DNA of 9,045 bases from an uncultured Chloroflexota bacterium (GCA_903820655.1 CAIJIA010000123.1:1-9045), one strand, 5' to 3'; positions 1 to 7,275 are shown, counted from the stretch's first letter. The notes: generated by a model from the sequence alone, not told the origin. Program-made: numbers and translations.

Positions 1-368
1 ACATGACCTGGATGGATTGGGTTGAGCCTTGCCCAGGCGAGGGAACTACCTGCGAGACAACGTTGACGAGCAACCAGACGTTCCACGCCACCTTTCGCCT
101 GCGCCCGTCGAGCTTTGGCTTGCAGATCAACATTGTGGGATCAGGTGGCCGCGTGACCTCGACACCAAGTGGCATTGACTGCGTAGCAACGTGTTCCGCC
201 CTCTTCGCCGCTGGGCTTGTAACCCTCAGCGCGGAGGCCTCAGTGGGATATACGTTCGTTGGCTGGAGCGGAGCGTGCACTGGATCGGGGTCATGCACGG
301 TGAACCTTGGCGCATACACTGACGTACCTCCTGTTGAGGTGTCGGCAAGATTCATAGTCAACCCCTAG
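1..368 (+). CDS. Secreted InlB B-repeat-type protein, C-terminal part (5' end outside window)
   Basis: The frame is open from the left edge to the TAG at 366-368, so this is the tail of a longer gene; the ATG at position 3 is probably internal. Two tandem units are visible. The first is cut and ends in a W...C-x6-C...HATF pattern (Cys10, Cys17, counting from that ATG). The second is complete at about residues 38-117. It has GSGGRVTSTPSGIDC, then C-x3-C (Cys60, Cys64), a VTLSAEASVGYTFVGWSG core and C-x5-C (Cys92, Cys98), and closes with VSARF. This is the usual layout of the divergent InlB B-repeat (beta-grasp-like) domain of bacterial surface proteins; the paired cysteines suggest disulfides and therefore an extracytoplasmic site. 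No membrane anchor or sorting motif follows the last repeat, so the protein is probably secreted or anchored through its missing N-terminus. Ligand and role are unknown. Confidence 0.8.
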   Translation, partial: MTWMDWVEPCPGEGTTCETTLTSNQTFHATFRLRPSSFGLQINIVGSGGRVTSTPSGIDCVATCSALFAAGLVTLSAEASVGYTFVGWSGACTGSGSCTVNLGAYTDVPPVEVSARFIVNP

Positions 369-379
369 TCGGCGGGAAA

Positions 380-802
380 CTGAACGCTTTCAGGATTACC
401 ACGCTCGACCGACTCAAGTGGGTTGGCCAGATCGGCCTTGGCCTGTTCCTGACCTCGGCAGGCTACAGCCACCTCACGGTGAACCGCATCGCCTTCCAGG
501 CACAGGTGCCGACCTGGCTTCCGCTCGATCCCGATTTTGTCGTGCTTGCCTCGGGTGTCGTCGAGATCCTGCTTGGACTCTCACTCCTGACGCTGTGGCG
601 TTTTCGGGCACACGTTGGACTCGTTGCCGCCCTCTTCTTTGTGGCGATCTTCCCGGGGAACATCAATCAGTTCGTAAACGGGATCGATGCCTTTGGCTTG
701 AATACAGACATGGCCCGAGGGGTGCGCCTCCTCTTCCAGCCCGTTCTGGTGCTGTGGGCGCTCTGGTCGACGGGGGCACAACGCCTCGTGCGGCGCAGGT
801 AG
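380..802 (+). CDS. DoxX-like small integral membrane protein, start codon uncertain
   Basis: This frame encodes a four-helix membrane protein of about 135-140 residues. Helix 1 (GQIGLGLFLTSAGYSHL) ends in the AG-x2-H element typical of DoxX-like proteins. It is followed by VPTWLPLDPDF, helix 2 with SGVVEILLGLSLL, helix 3 leading into FPGNINQFVN, and helix 4 (LLFQPVLVLWALW). These match the DoxX/COG4270-type layout; the molecular function of that group is poorly defined, and no oxidoreductase cofactor site is visible. The only ordinary start is the GTG at 479, but it lies after helix 1 and would remove the conserved AG-x2-H. The upstream frame is open back to a TGA at 335-337 and offers only CTG (380) or ATT (350, 395). 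I use CTG 380 because GGCGGG precedes it, though at only 3 nt. The gene begins 11 nt after the preceding stop, so cotranscription is likely. Confidence 0.72.
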   Translation: MNAFRITTLDRLKWVGQIGLGLFLTSAGYSHLTVNRIAFQAQVPTWLPLDPDFVVLASGVVEILLGLSLLTLWRFRAHVGLVAALFFVAIFPGNINQFVNGIDAFGLNTDMARGVRLLFQPVLVLWALWSTGAQRLVRRR

Positions 803-880
803 TGGTCAAACACACCTGTCGGGGAACCAGCTGCCCTGATATCGTTCGGGGACTGGGCCTCGTAGCCCTCAAGATCGTGT

Positions 881-886
881 AAGGAG
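881..886 (+). promoter_or_regulatory. Shine-Dalgarno site of the ELW-repeat gene
   Basis: AAGGAG lies 6 nt before the ATG at 893 and fixes the start of the secreted protein. The rest of the 90-base gap after the DoxX-like gene shows no promoter that I can support with confidence. Confidence 0.8.
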
Positions 887-892
887 TACCCC

Positions 893-2587
893 ATGCCTGC
901 CAAGAACCCAAGGCTAGCGGCAGCGCTTGCCCTTGCCCTCTCCCTTATCGTTGCCGCGCCAACATCGGCACTGCAGCCACCTGATCTTCACACGGTGGAC
1001 CTGGTCCCCGGCTCCGATGGCTCCTATGCCGCCCACTTCACCCACATGGGTGCCTGGGACTATTTCTATGCGTACGAATCGGGGCACCAAGGCCTCTGGC
1101 GGACGAATGGCGCGACGACAGAACTCGTCACTGATCAAGTCGAAGTTGCCTCCTACAACTCCTACTATCGGCATCCTGACCAAACATTCGCCGTACTGGG
1201 CACCTACCTCTATTTCGCCGGTTCGACAGCGGCAGAAGGGCAAGAACTTTGGCGAACTGACGGTGTAAATACTGAATTAGTTAAGAACATTGCGCCAGGA
1301 ACTGCTAACGGTGTGAGCCCCGTCTTTAAGAAACTGGGAGCGTACGTGTATTTCTCGGGTGGCACGACCGCCACTGGATTAGAACTTTGGCGCACGAATG
1401 GATCGTCAACTTCATTGGTCAAAGAGATTGAGCCTGGAACGGCAGATTCAAATCCTTATGGGTTTTTTGAGTTCAACGGAAAGCTATATTTCAGCGCCTT
1501 CACCACACTGCATGGTGCTGAACTATGGCGAACAGATGGAACGAGCGCGGGCACTGTTGAGTTTGATTTAGCCTCTGGATCTGCCAACTCATCTCCAGGA
1601 GATTTCACTATCTTCCAAAATCGAATGTTCTTCCTGGCCGGTTCGGATTATTTTCACCTCTGGTATGCCACCGGAGACTCTGTTAGCGAATTTCCTTACA
1701 CGCCAAATGATGTACATGATTTAACTGTAATGGGATCAAGCCTCTACTTTGCCGCAAGTGACATTGACCATGGTCGAGAGTTGTGGGTAACGACTGGCGA
1801 TCTTACTGACCCAGCAGGCACCTCTATGTTGAAAGATATCTGGGAGGGTTCTCAGGGGTCATTCCCGATGTACCTCACCGCAATGGGGAGCCGGCTCTAT
1901 TTCACGGCGTATCTTGACGATACGGGCCGTGAACTATGGAGTACGAACGGCCTCCCACTGGGCACGTCCATGGTTGCGGACCTCCATACGCAATCGACAA
2001 TGCCTGGTGAGAATCCAAACTCTGACCCGAAAGATCTAACTGTGTTTGCAGGATCGCTCTATTTACATGCGATCACAGACGTTGGGCCACAGTTGATTCG
2101 TGTCGATTCGGCATCCTCTTTCGCAGTGCAAACGGTGACGCCACTACCGGATGCAGGGTTGTTCAGTGAATTTATGCAGCGCCGCCTCACTGTGTCGGGC
2201 GACAAGCTCTATGTTCAGATCAATGCGCCAGGCGCAGGCCAGGAGTACGCCTGGATGCAGGCTCCGGCAGCTCCGGCATCGGTAGCGGCGCCAGTAATCA
2301 CGGGTACGGCGAAAGTTGGCAAGGTACTTACCGGTGCGCGTGGCAGCTGGTCGGGGGTCCCCTCGGCTATCACTAGTGCGCAGTGGTATCGCTGCTCGGC
2401 GGCGGGCACGACAACGCCAGCCACCAGCAGCCTCTCGGGCTGTGTGGCGATTAGCGGTGCAACCAAGGCAACGTACAAGGCGGTAACGGCCGATAAGGGG
2501 AAGTACCTGCGCCTGCGCGTGACGGCCAAGAACGAGTCTGGCACCGTCTACCGCTGGAGCAAGGCGACCGGCAAGATCGCCCCATAG
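893..2587 (+). CDS. Secreted ELWxxDGT-repeat (propeller-like) protein with C-terminal Ig-like domain
   Basis: The start is set by AAGGAG 6 nt upstream of the ATG. Residues 1-26 form a Sec signal peptide (a basic N-region, a Leu/Ala-rich core, and probable cleavage after PTSA). Residues about 65-410 carry seven repeats centred on ELWRT(D/N)G: near 67, 118, 164, 210, 255 (degenerate HLWYATG), 296 and 347. They are spaced 41-51 residues apart, and each is preceded by a LYF-type beta strand. A faded eighth unit may sit near 398. This is the ELWxxDGT family, probably a beta-propeller. Residues about 463-564 form an Ig-like module of the kind common at the C-termini of actinobacterial secreted proteins, with WYRC, a partner Cys517, a GATKATY segment and a LRVTAKN strand. 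There is no LPXTG motif or membrane anchor. Binding partner and function are unknown. The repeat core is AT-rich (37-48% GC in sampled lines), unlike both ends (63-67%). Confidence 0.88.
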   Translation: MPAKNPRLAAALALALSLIVAAPTSALQPPDLHTVDLVPGSDGSYAAHFTHMGAWDYFYAYESGHQGLWRTNGATTELVTDQVEVASYNSYYRHPDQTFAVLGTYLYFAGSTAAEGQELWRTDGVNTELVKNIAPGTANGVSPVFKKLGAYVYFSGGTTATGLELWRTNGSSTSLVKEIEPGTADSNPYGFFEFNGKLYFSAFTTLHGAELWRTDGTSAGTVEFDLASGSANSSPGDFTIFQNRMFFLAGSDYFHLWYATGDSVSEFPYTPNDVHDLTVMGSSLYFAASDIDHGRELWVTTGDLTDPAGTSMLKDIWEGSQGSFPMYLTAMGSRLYFTAYLDDTGRELWSTNGLPLGTSMVADLHTQSTMPGENPNSDPKDLTVFAGSLYLHAITDVGPQLIRVDSASSFAVQTVTPLPDAGLFSEFMQRRLTVSGDKLYVQINAPGAGQEYAWMQAPAAPASVAAPVITGTAKVGKVLTGARGSWSGVPSAITSAQWYRCSAAGTTTPATSSLSGCVAISGATKATYKAVTADKGKYLRLRVTAKNESGTVYRWSKATGKIAP

Positions 2588-2607
2588 GTTCTCGCTCAGG
2601 GAGTTTT

Positions 2608-2637
2608 GAGAGGCCTCGCCGAACGGCGGGGCCTCTC
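2608..2637. terminator. GC-rich hairpin between convergent genes, probable terminator
   Basis: A 13-bp stem (arms 2608-2620 and 2625-2637) closes on the four-base loop GAAC. One pair (T2616 with G2629) is a G-U wobble in + strand RNA but an A-C mismatch in the opposite RNA, so the hairpin favours the upstream ELW-repeat gene. It sits 20 bases after that gene's stop and 3 bases beyond the stop of the convergent acyltransferase. No U-run follows on either strand, so it is not a textbook intrinsic terminator; such I-shaped hairpins have been proposed as terminators in GC-rich bacteria. Confidence 0.65.
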
Positions 2638-2640
2638 GCG

Positions 2641-4755
2641 TTAGCGGGGGAGTCCGGCGATCACCTGGGCTAGTGCGACGCCGATCGGCGTGGCGAGGTA
2701 CTTGGCCATGGTTGTCGTGAGGTGATGGTTATCGTGGAACACAACACGCCCATCGATGATTGGCGCGCACTTCGTGCCAGGGCAGAGGGCGGCGGTGAAG
2801 TCGAAGAGCGGTAGGTTGCGCTGCTTGGCCACGAGCAGGTCTCGCCCGTATCCCCATGCCGGATAGACATCAGGCTTCTTGGTGACACACTTCGCAACGT
2901 TGCTCTTGTTGCGAGCGAGGCAGGTGGGGATGTTGATCTCTCCGTTCGGCGTCTCGGCAAAAATCAGCACAGGAAACGGAATCTTATCGAGCATGCGGCC
3001 CACGGCGTCGGCGTAATATTGCGGTCGGATCTCGTTCGGCTTCCCCTCCTCGCGGGTCTCTGTATGGGAGAGAATGACCAGCGTTGGCTTGAGCTCTTTG
3101 ATTTTGGCGATTGCATTAAGCCGCCACTTCGTGCATGAGGTGTACGACTTGCCGAGTCGATAGGCATAGAGCTTGACGTCCATAAAGACGCAGTTCACCT
3201 TGGCAATCGGGATGATCTCGTAGTTGTACGCCTTGCCGATCAGGTCAAGGGCCGGCATCCAATGCAGAGCATGGCTGTCGCCCAGGATCACAATCCGCGT
3301 GCCGCCCTTCTTTCCGTAGTAGCAGACGGGAACCGTCTCGCCGTAGTGATCACGGCTGCACCCCTTATTCAGGATGTTGTCGGCGTCACCCGCGGCGCGA
3401 TTTAGTGCCGGCTTGAGGTTGGCGGGCACGGCACCAGTCAGCTGGTGCACGATCGTGCCACCAATCGAGATCGGGGCCCACGGGGTGGGGGAGGGGCTCA
3501 CGATGACGACGCTCGAGCTCGGCGTCGGGGTAACAACACTGATCCCAGGATCATCGCTGGCGCCAGGCTCGGCAGAGGCAACGTCTGGTGCAATGCCGAC
3601 GCCAGCGAGCGCGAGCACGAGGCTCGCGAGCACCACACCACCGCGACGGAGCACGGTGCCAGGCACCAGACTTAAGGCGAAGCCCTTGCGGAACGGCTGC
3701 TCCACGAAGCGATACATCAACGCAGCAACGAGCACGCTGGCGAGGACGGCGAGCGCCGTCGCGCCTTCGTTCATGGTGATGCCGAAATACGTGGGCAGGA
3801 TGAGAATTGGCCAGTGCACGAGGTAGAGGCTATAGCTAATGCGCCCAATGGCGCGAAGGGGCGCGATGGAGAAGAGTGCGCGCATCGCTCGACCACCCGT
3901 TGCGCTCACGGTTCCGCGAAGCCCGATCGTCGCCATACCGCCAACGAGCGCGACAGCGGCAACACCCGAGAGTGGCCCTGCGAGCCCGGGGTAGCCCTTC
4001 TCTCCAGGAAGGAGGAGCGTGAGGGCCACGATGATCGCAAAGCCGATGGGCGCGAGGGGGATACGTCGGAGTGCGTTGCTCGCAAGCGCGCGCGTCTCGA
4101 GCAGTGCGAGTAGGCCGCCAGCGGCAAGGCCGTAGGCGCGCGTTGGTAGCAGGTAGTACGCCCAGATCGGTTCGGCGGGCGTCAGTAGCGCTGCGGCGAT
4201 GGTGGATCCGAGGGCGATCATCACGAGCGTCATCAGAATCGCGCGACGCTTACCAATCTTCCAGGCGATGCCCAGGAGCAGCGGTACCAGTAGGTAGAAC
4301 TGCTCCTCCACGCCAATCGACCAGAGCGGGAGCAGCGGTGATGGTTCGGTGCTGCCGAAGTAGTCAACCGCCTGCAGTCCGAACGTGATGTTCGCCGCGC
4401 CAGCGAGGGCGGCGGCGCCATCCTTCGCCGTGCGCGCGAGCGTTGTTGGGTCGTTCAGTAGGGCAACGACGGCAACAGTCAGCAGAATCGTGGCGGCAAG
4501 CGCAGGGGCAATTCGTCGAATGCGTCGTGCATAGAAGTCGCGGAAGCTGATCCCGTGCCCGGCCTCGAGGCCACGGAGCAGGATGCCCACGATCAGATAG
4601 CCCGAGAGGGCGAAGAAGATGTCGGGCCCGAGCGCTGCACCAGGGATCTGTAGGCCAGCATGCGCCGCCACGACGAGCCCTACGGCGAGCCCGCGCAGCC
4701 CTTCAATCTCAGGCCGAAACTGGGACTCACTCGCCTGGCGGGGGGTGCTCTTCAT
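2641..4755 (-). CDS. Membrane O-acyltransferase (acyltransferase-3) fused to an SGNH domain
   Basis: A 704-residue protein of the OafA-like acyltransferase-3/SGNH architecture. Residues about 12-390 form the multi-helix acyltransferase. Its motifs are RPEIEGLRGLAV, His32 in AAHAG (expected catalytic His), FFALSGYLI (47-55), RRIRRIAPAL, LWSIGVEEQFYLL (144-156), YSLYLVHWP (308-316) and YRFVEQPFRKG. A Ser/Thr/Pro linker follows (about 400-428). The extracytoplasmic SGNH-hydrolase-like domain (about 440-704) has GDSH at 492-495 and a D-x-x-H pair (Asp675, His678) in DNHHLT. Several cysteines (466, 478, 522, 541, 612, 623, 658, 663) could form disulfides. Proteins of this type acetylate surface polysaccharides, peptidoglycan or related glycans; the substrate here is unknown. 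I chose ATG 4755 over GTG 4773 because the family alignment begins just after it and a CATACT box sits exactly where a leaderless transcript starting at this ATG would need it. Its stop lies 3 bases from the hairpin shared with the convergent gene. Confidence 0.93.
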   Translation of the reverse strand: MKSTPRQASESQFRPEIEGLRGLAVGLVVAAHAGLQIPGAALGPDIFFALSGYLIVGILLRGLEAGHGISFRDFYARRIRRIAPALAATILLTVAVVALLNDPTTLARTAKDGAAALAGAANITFGLQAVDYFGSTEPSPLLPLWSIGVEEQFYLLVPLLLGIAWKIGKRRAILMTLVMIALGSTIAAALLTPAEPIWAYYLLPTRAYGLAAGGLLALLETRALASNALRRIPLAPIGFAIIVALTLLLPGEKGYPGLAGPLSGVAAVALVGGMATIGLRGTVSATGGRAMRALFSIAPLRAIGRISYSLYLVHWPILILPTYFGITMNEGATALAVLASVLVAALMYRFVEQPFRKGFALSLVPGTVLRRGGVVLASLVLALAGVGIAPDVASAEPGASDDPGISVVTPTPSSSVVIVSPSPTPWAPISIGGTIVHQLTGAVPANLKPALNRAAGDADNILNKGCSRDHYGETVPVCYYGKKGGTRIVILGDSHALHWMPALDLIGKAYNYEIIPIAKVNCVFMDVKLYAYRLGKSYTSCTKWRLNAIAKIKELKPTLVILSHTETREEGKPNEIRPQYYADAVGRMLDKIPFPVLIFAETPNGEINIPTCLARNKSNVAKCVTKKPDVYPAWGYGRDLLVAKQRNLPLFDFTAALCPGTKCAPIIDGRVVFHDNHHLTTTMAKYLATPIGVALAQVIAGLPR

Positions 4756-4761
4756 GGGTGC

Positions 4762-4767
4762 AGTATG
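4762..4767 (-). promoter_or_regulatory. Probable -10 box of the acyltransferase gene (leaderless)
   Basis: Read on the - strand this is CATACT, matching TATAAT at four of six positions, including the key A2 and T6. If it is a -10 box, position +1 is the A of the ATG at 4755. No Shine-Dalgarno sequence and no convincing -35 are seen. Confidence 0.5.
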
Positions 4768-4793
4768 ACGCACGGGGGTAGGCGTTGGTGCGC

Positions 4794-4799
4794 TAAGGT
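4794..4799 (+). promoter_or_regulatory. Probable -10 box of the nucleoside hydrolase operon (leaderless)
   Basis: TAAGGT fits the TAnnnT pattern. Its last T is seven bases before the A of the ATG at 4806, so the predicted transcript starts on the start codon itself. There is no Shine-Dalgarno sequence in the gap. The divergent acyltransferase box is only 26 bases away, so the two promoters share about 50 bp. I see no good -35. Confidence 0.55.
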
Positions 4800-4805
4800 T
4801 CGCGC

Positions 4806-5762
4806 ATGAGTACCGCCGCCAAGCGCCCCACGATGATCGTCGACTGCGACCCAGGACACGATGACGTGTTCGCGCTGGTGGTTGCCAACCACTACGCCAA
4901 CCTGATCGGCATCACCGCCGTGCACGGCAATGCGCCCCTCTCGCGCACGCTACCGAACGCCCTAATCGCCTGCGATGTCTTTGGCATCAGCGCCCCCGTC
5001 TTCGCTGGCGCTGACCGCCCGCTCGTGGCACCACCGCGCAACGCCCCGCACATTCACGGCGAGTCAGGGCTTGGTGGCCCTGAGCTGCCACCGGTGCGTC
5101 GCACTCCCGAAAAGATGGGCGCCGTCGAGGCCATCATCGAACTCGTCCGCAAGCACGAAGGCGAAGGGGTCTGGCTCGCGCCACTCGGCCCGCTCACCAA
5201 CATCGCCCTTGCCCTGCGCGCCGCGCCCGACCTCGGTAAGCGCATCGCGGGTATCTCGCTGATGGGTGGCGGCACACTGCACGGGAACCGCGCCCCACAT
5301 GCTGAGTTCAACATTTGGGCTGATCCCGAGGCCGCCTCCACCGTCTTCAACTACGGCGGACCACTCAAGATGGTCGGCCTCAACACCACGCACCAGGTCG
5401 TCATCACCAAGGAGTTCGTGCAGCGCGTTCTTTCGCTCGGCACACCGAGCGCAAAGTTCGCCGCTGAGCTGCTCGACTTCTTCTCCACGACGTACGGCGA
5501 GCAGCTCGGCGTCTACGGCGGCCCGTTGCACGACCCATGCGCCATCTTTGCCGTGACGCACCCGCAGCTCTTTGATCTGCGCCAGAAGCGTGTTGACATT
5601 GAGCTGCACGGCGAGTTTACCCGCGGCATGACCGCCGTCGACGAGCGCCCGATCGTGCAGTCGAAGAAAGAGAAGCCGAACGCCCTTGTGGCGTACGAGC
5701 CGAAGTCTGCCGAGATCTTCCAACTCATTTACGAGGCGCTCGCCACCGCACCGTCGGCATGA
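4806..5762 (+). CDS. Inosine-uridine-preferring (Rih-type) nucleoside hydrolase
   Basis: A 318-residue, cytoplasmic, full-length member of the nucleoside hydrolase family, which cleaves ribonucleosides to ribose and a free base using a bound calcium ion. Visible signatures are the metal-binding N-terminal DCDPGHDD (Asp13, 15, 19, 20), PLGPLTNIALAL (126-137), the SLMGGG turn (151-156), EFNIWADPEAA (167-177; Glu167, Asn169 and Asp173 are expected ribose contacts) and LHDPCAIF (241-248; His242 and metal ligand Asp243). The DCDPGHDD form resembles the RihA/RihB group more than protozoal inosine-uridine enzymes, but base preference cannot be read from the sequence. The gene is probably leaderless. 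Its stop overlaps the start of the MFS transporter in ATGA, so the two are one transcription unit with coupled translation. This suggests uptake or export of nucleosides or bases together with their cleavage. Confidence 0.95.
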   Translation: MSTAAKRPTMIVDCDPGHDDVFALVVANHYANLIGITAVHGNAPLSRTLPNALIACDVFGISAPVFAGADRPLVAPPRNAPHIHGESGLGGPELPPVRRTPEKMGAVEAIIELVRKHEGEGVWLAPLGPLTNIALALRAAPDLGKRIAGISLMGGGTLHGNRAPHAEFNIWADPEAASTVFNYGGPLKMVGLNTTHQVVITKEFVQRVLSLGTPSAKFAAELLDFFSTTYGEQLGVYGGPLHDPCAIFAVTHPQLFDLRQKRVDIELHGEFTRGMTAVDERPIVQSKKEKPNALVAYEPKSAEIFQLIYEALATAPSA

Positions 5763-6973
5763 GCGTCGCGGTCACGAGGCGCCGACTTCAGACGTCGCTC
5801 GTTTTGGGCGTTGGCCTCGGCAGCACCGGCTATATCGCCGCCATCACCATCGCCACGATCGTGGCGAAGCAACTTTCTGGTGGCTCTAGCTTCGCTGGGC
5901 TTCCAGGGGCAACGATCGTGCTCGGCTCTGCCGCCGCCTCACAGCTTCTCTCGCGCTTCATGGTGCGCTACGGCCGACGCGCAGGGCTCGTGCTCGGCTA
6001 CAGCATCGGTGCCGCTGGCGCGCTCGCCGCTGGAGTCGCCGTGGTGCTCTCCTCGTTCCCGCTCTTCATCGTTGCCACCGCAGCGATGGGCTGCGCCAAT
6101 GCTGCCAATCAACTCTCGCGCTACACCGCCGCCGACATGTATCCCGAGACGGGTCGCGCCTCGGCGATCGGCCTTGTTGTGTGGGGCTCAACGCTTGGCT
6201 CCATCGTTGGGCCGAACCTGGTCACCTTCTCGGGGAACATCGCCGAAGGGTTCAACCTGCCGCGACTCGCTGGTGTGTATGGCGTGCCGGTGCTCTTTGT
6301 GACCGCCGCTGCGCTGCTCACGCTCGTTACCCTACGCCCGGACCCCGCGACCCTTGCGCCCGCGCGCGCGAGTGCATTGGACCGCGCGAGCGCGTCACTC
6401 GGCGAGATGCTCGCGCGACCCCGCATCTTCACCGCCGTTGTGGCACTAATTATTGGGCAGGTGGTGATGGTGCTGGTGATGACGATGACGCCGCTGCACA
6501 TGACCGAACACCACCATGGCCTCGACGCCGTTGGCCTCGTTATCAGCGGACACACATTTGGCATGTTCGCCTTCTCGCCAGTCTCCGGTCGACTCGCTGG
6601 GCGCTTCGGAACCCCGGCCATCATCGGCGTGGGACTCGCGTTGAGCGCATTCGCTTCGGTGCTCGCCGCAGTCGCGCCGCCCGATGGGGGAACGATTCTC
6701 TTTATTGCCCTCTTCTTGCTTGGCGTCGGCTGGAACTTTGGATTCGTCGCCGGCTCAGCGCTCCTCACCGAGGGGCTCGACGGCGCTGAGCGCACCACGC
6801 TACAAGGGGCGACCGACGCCATGATCTGGAGCTCAGCCGCTGCTGCGGCACTCGGCTCGGGGATCGTCGTTGCCGTGGCGAGCTATACCGCGCTCGGACT
6901 CCTCGGCGCCGCGCTCATTCTGCTTCCGGTCGCTGCAATGCTGCGCGGCCGCGCCGCACTCCGCCGCACCTAG
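5759..6973 (+). CDS. MFS transporter, translationally coupled to the nucleoside hydrolase
   Basis: A 404-residue major facilitator protein with about twelve hydrophobic helices and a hydrophilic central loop near residues 194-222. The loop between helices 2 and 3 carries the basic motif-A remnant RYGRRAG (70-76). The corresponding position in the second half has GRLAGRFG (277-284), consistent with the two-fold MFS repeat. A histidine-rich stretch, TPLHMTEHHHGLD (244-256), leads into GLVISGHTFGMFAFSPVSG (259-277). To my knowledge this element recurs in a bacterial MFS subgroup. The start ATG overlaps the TGA of the nucleoside hydrolase and there is no separate Shine-Dalgarno sequence, so translation is probably coupled. 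A nucleoside, base or ribose substrate is inferred from that coupling only; drug or other efflux cannot be excluded. The gene ends 9 bases before the stop of the convergent CDGSH gene. Confidence 0.9.
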   Translation: MSVAVTRRRLQTSLVLGVGLGSTGYIAAITIATIVAKQLSGGSSFAGLPGATIVLGSAAASQLLSRFMVRYGRRAGLVLGYSIGAAGALAAGVAVVLSSFPLFIVATAAMGCANAANQLSRYTAADMYPETGRASAIGLVVWGSTLGSIVGPNLVTFSGNIAEGFNLPRLAGVYGVPVLFVTAAALLTLVTLRPDPATLAPARASALDRASASLGEMLARPRIFTAVVALIIGQVVMVLVMTMTPLHMTEHHHGLDAVGLVISGHTFGMFAFSPVSGRLAGRFGTPAIIGVGLALSAFASVLAAVAPPDGGTILFIALFLLGVGWNFGFVAGSALLTEGLDGAERTTLQGATDAMIWSSAAAAALGSGIVVAVASYTALGLLGAALILLPVAAMLRGRAALRRT

Positions 6974-6982
6974 CGGCGCGCG

Positions 6983-7198
6983 TTACGCCTTCGGGGCGCG
7001 GACGACGCTCTCGAAGCGCTCCTTATGGGAGCCGTCACAGAACGGCTTGTTGGCGGAGTGGCCGCAACGGCAGAGGCCCGCAGCAGGTCCCTCATGCGGA
7101 ATCTCGTTCCCCTCAACGTCAACGATGGTGAAGTCGCCCTCCACGCGCAGTGAGCCGTTGTCCTTGACGGTGATCTTGACCTTCTGCTCGTCGCTCAT
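6983..7198 (-). CDS. CDGSH iron-sulfur domain protein
   Basis: A 71-residue protein ending in the complete CDGSH signature: C-x-C-x8-C-D-G-S-H, with ligands Cys43, Cys45, Cys54 and His58. The family binds a redox-active, labile [2Fe-2S] cluster through three Cys and one His. Bacterial stand-alone members are cytoplasmic and have no settled role; iron-sulfur or redox handling is the usual proposal. Residues 6-32 form the short beta-rich segment (ITVKDNGSLRVEGDFTIVD) common before the motif. The protein has no membrane helix, unlike mitoNEET. I chose ATG 7198 because GAGGGGG lies about 4 nt upstream and because the probable promoter would start the transcript downstream of the alternative GTG at 7240. 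The gene stands alone between converging and diverging neighbours. Confidence 0.93.
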   Translation of the reverse strand: MSDEQKVKITVKDNGSLRVEGDFTIVDVEGNEIPHEGPAAGLCRCGHSANKPFCDGSHKERFESVVRAPKA

Positions 7199-7202
7199 GA
7201 AG

Positions 7203-7209
7203 CCCCCTC
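7203..7209 (-). promoter_or_regulatory. Shine-Dalgarno site of the CDGSH gene
   Basis: Read on the - strand this is GAGGGGG, ending 4 nt before the ATG at 7198. It supports this start over the longer in-frame GTG at 7240. Confidence 0.7.
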
Positions 7210-7240
7210 TGTTGCTAGCTGGCGAAGTGCCGCTGCACAC

Positions 7241-7246
7241 AGTTTA
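7241..7246 (-). promoter_or_regulatory. Possible -10 box of the CDGSH gene
   Basis: Read on the - strand this is TAAACT (five of six against TATAAT). Transcription would begin near 7234, leaving a leader of about 36 nt that contains the GAGGGGG ribosome site. No clear -35 is seen. Confidence 0.45.
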
Positions 7247-7269
7247 CCCCGCTCCCGCAACGCTCCATC

Positions 7270-7275
7270 AGGAGG
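7270..7275 (+). promoter_or_regulatory. Perfect Shine-Dalgarno (AGGAGG) for an alternative GTG start
   Basis: AGGAGG lies 8 nt before GTG 7284, which is in frame with the deoxyribosyltransferase and would add six residues (MRNTAA). It is too far (26 nt) to serve the ATG at 7302. It could be used from a transcript that starts further upstream. Confidence 0.5.

Noticed and set aside
418..882. A 154-codon frame starting at GTG 418, overlapping the DoxX-like gene
   Set aside because: Arg/Pro-rich, low-complexity translation with no recognisable motif. It overlaps a clear membrane protein in another frame and runs into the Shine-Dalgarno region of the next gene.
4756..4773. GTG 4773 as the start of the acyltransferase
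   Set aside because: It adds six residues with no family counterpart, has no Shine-Dalgarno sequence, and lies upstream of the CATACT box that fits ATG 4755.
5064..5723. A 219-codon antisense frame within the nucleoside hydrolase gene
   Set aside because: The sense strand encodes all the catalytic motifs of the hydrolase; the antisense translation has no recognisable domain.
6121..6822. A 233-codon antisense frame within the MFS gene
   Set aside because: A product of GC-rich codon bias. The sense frame has MFS motifs and helices, whereas the antisense translation is Ser/Pro/Thr-rich with no family features or ribosome site.
6974..6998. GC-rich short stem near the MFS and CDGSH stops (CGCC/GGCG around TTCGG) as a terminator
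   Set aside because: Only about four base pairs, no U-run, and it lies mostly inside the CDGSH coding sequence.
7199..7240. GTG 7240 as the start of the CDGSH protein
   Set aside because: The extension MCSGTSPASNRGGF is encoded across the GAGGGGG ribosome site and begins before the predicted transcription start.
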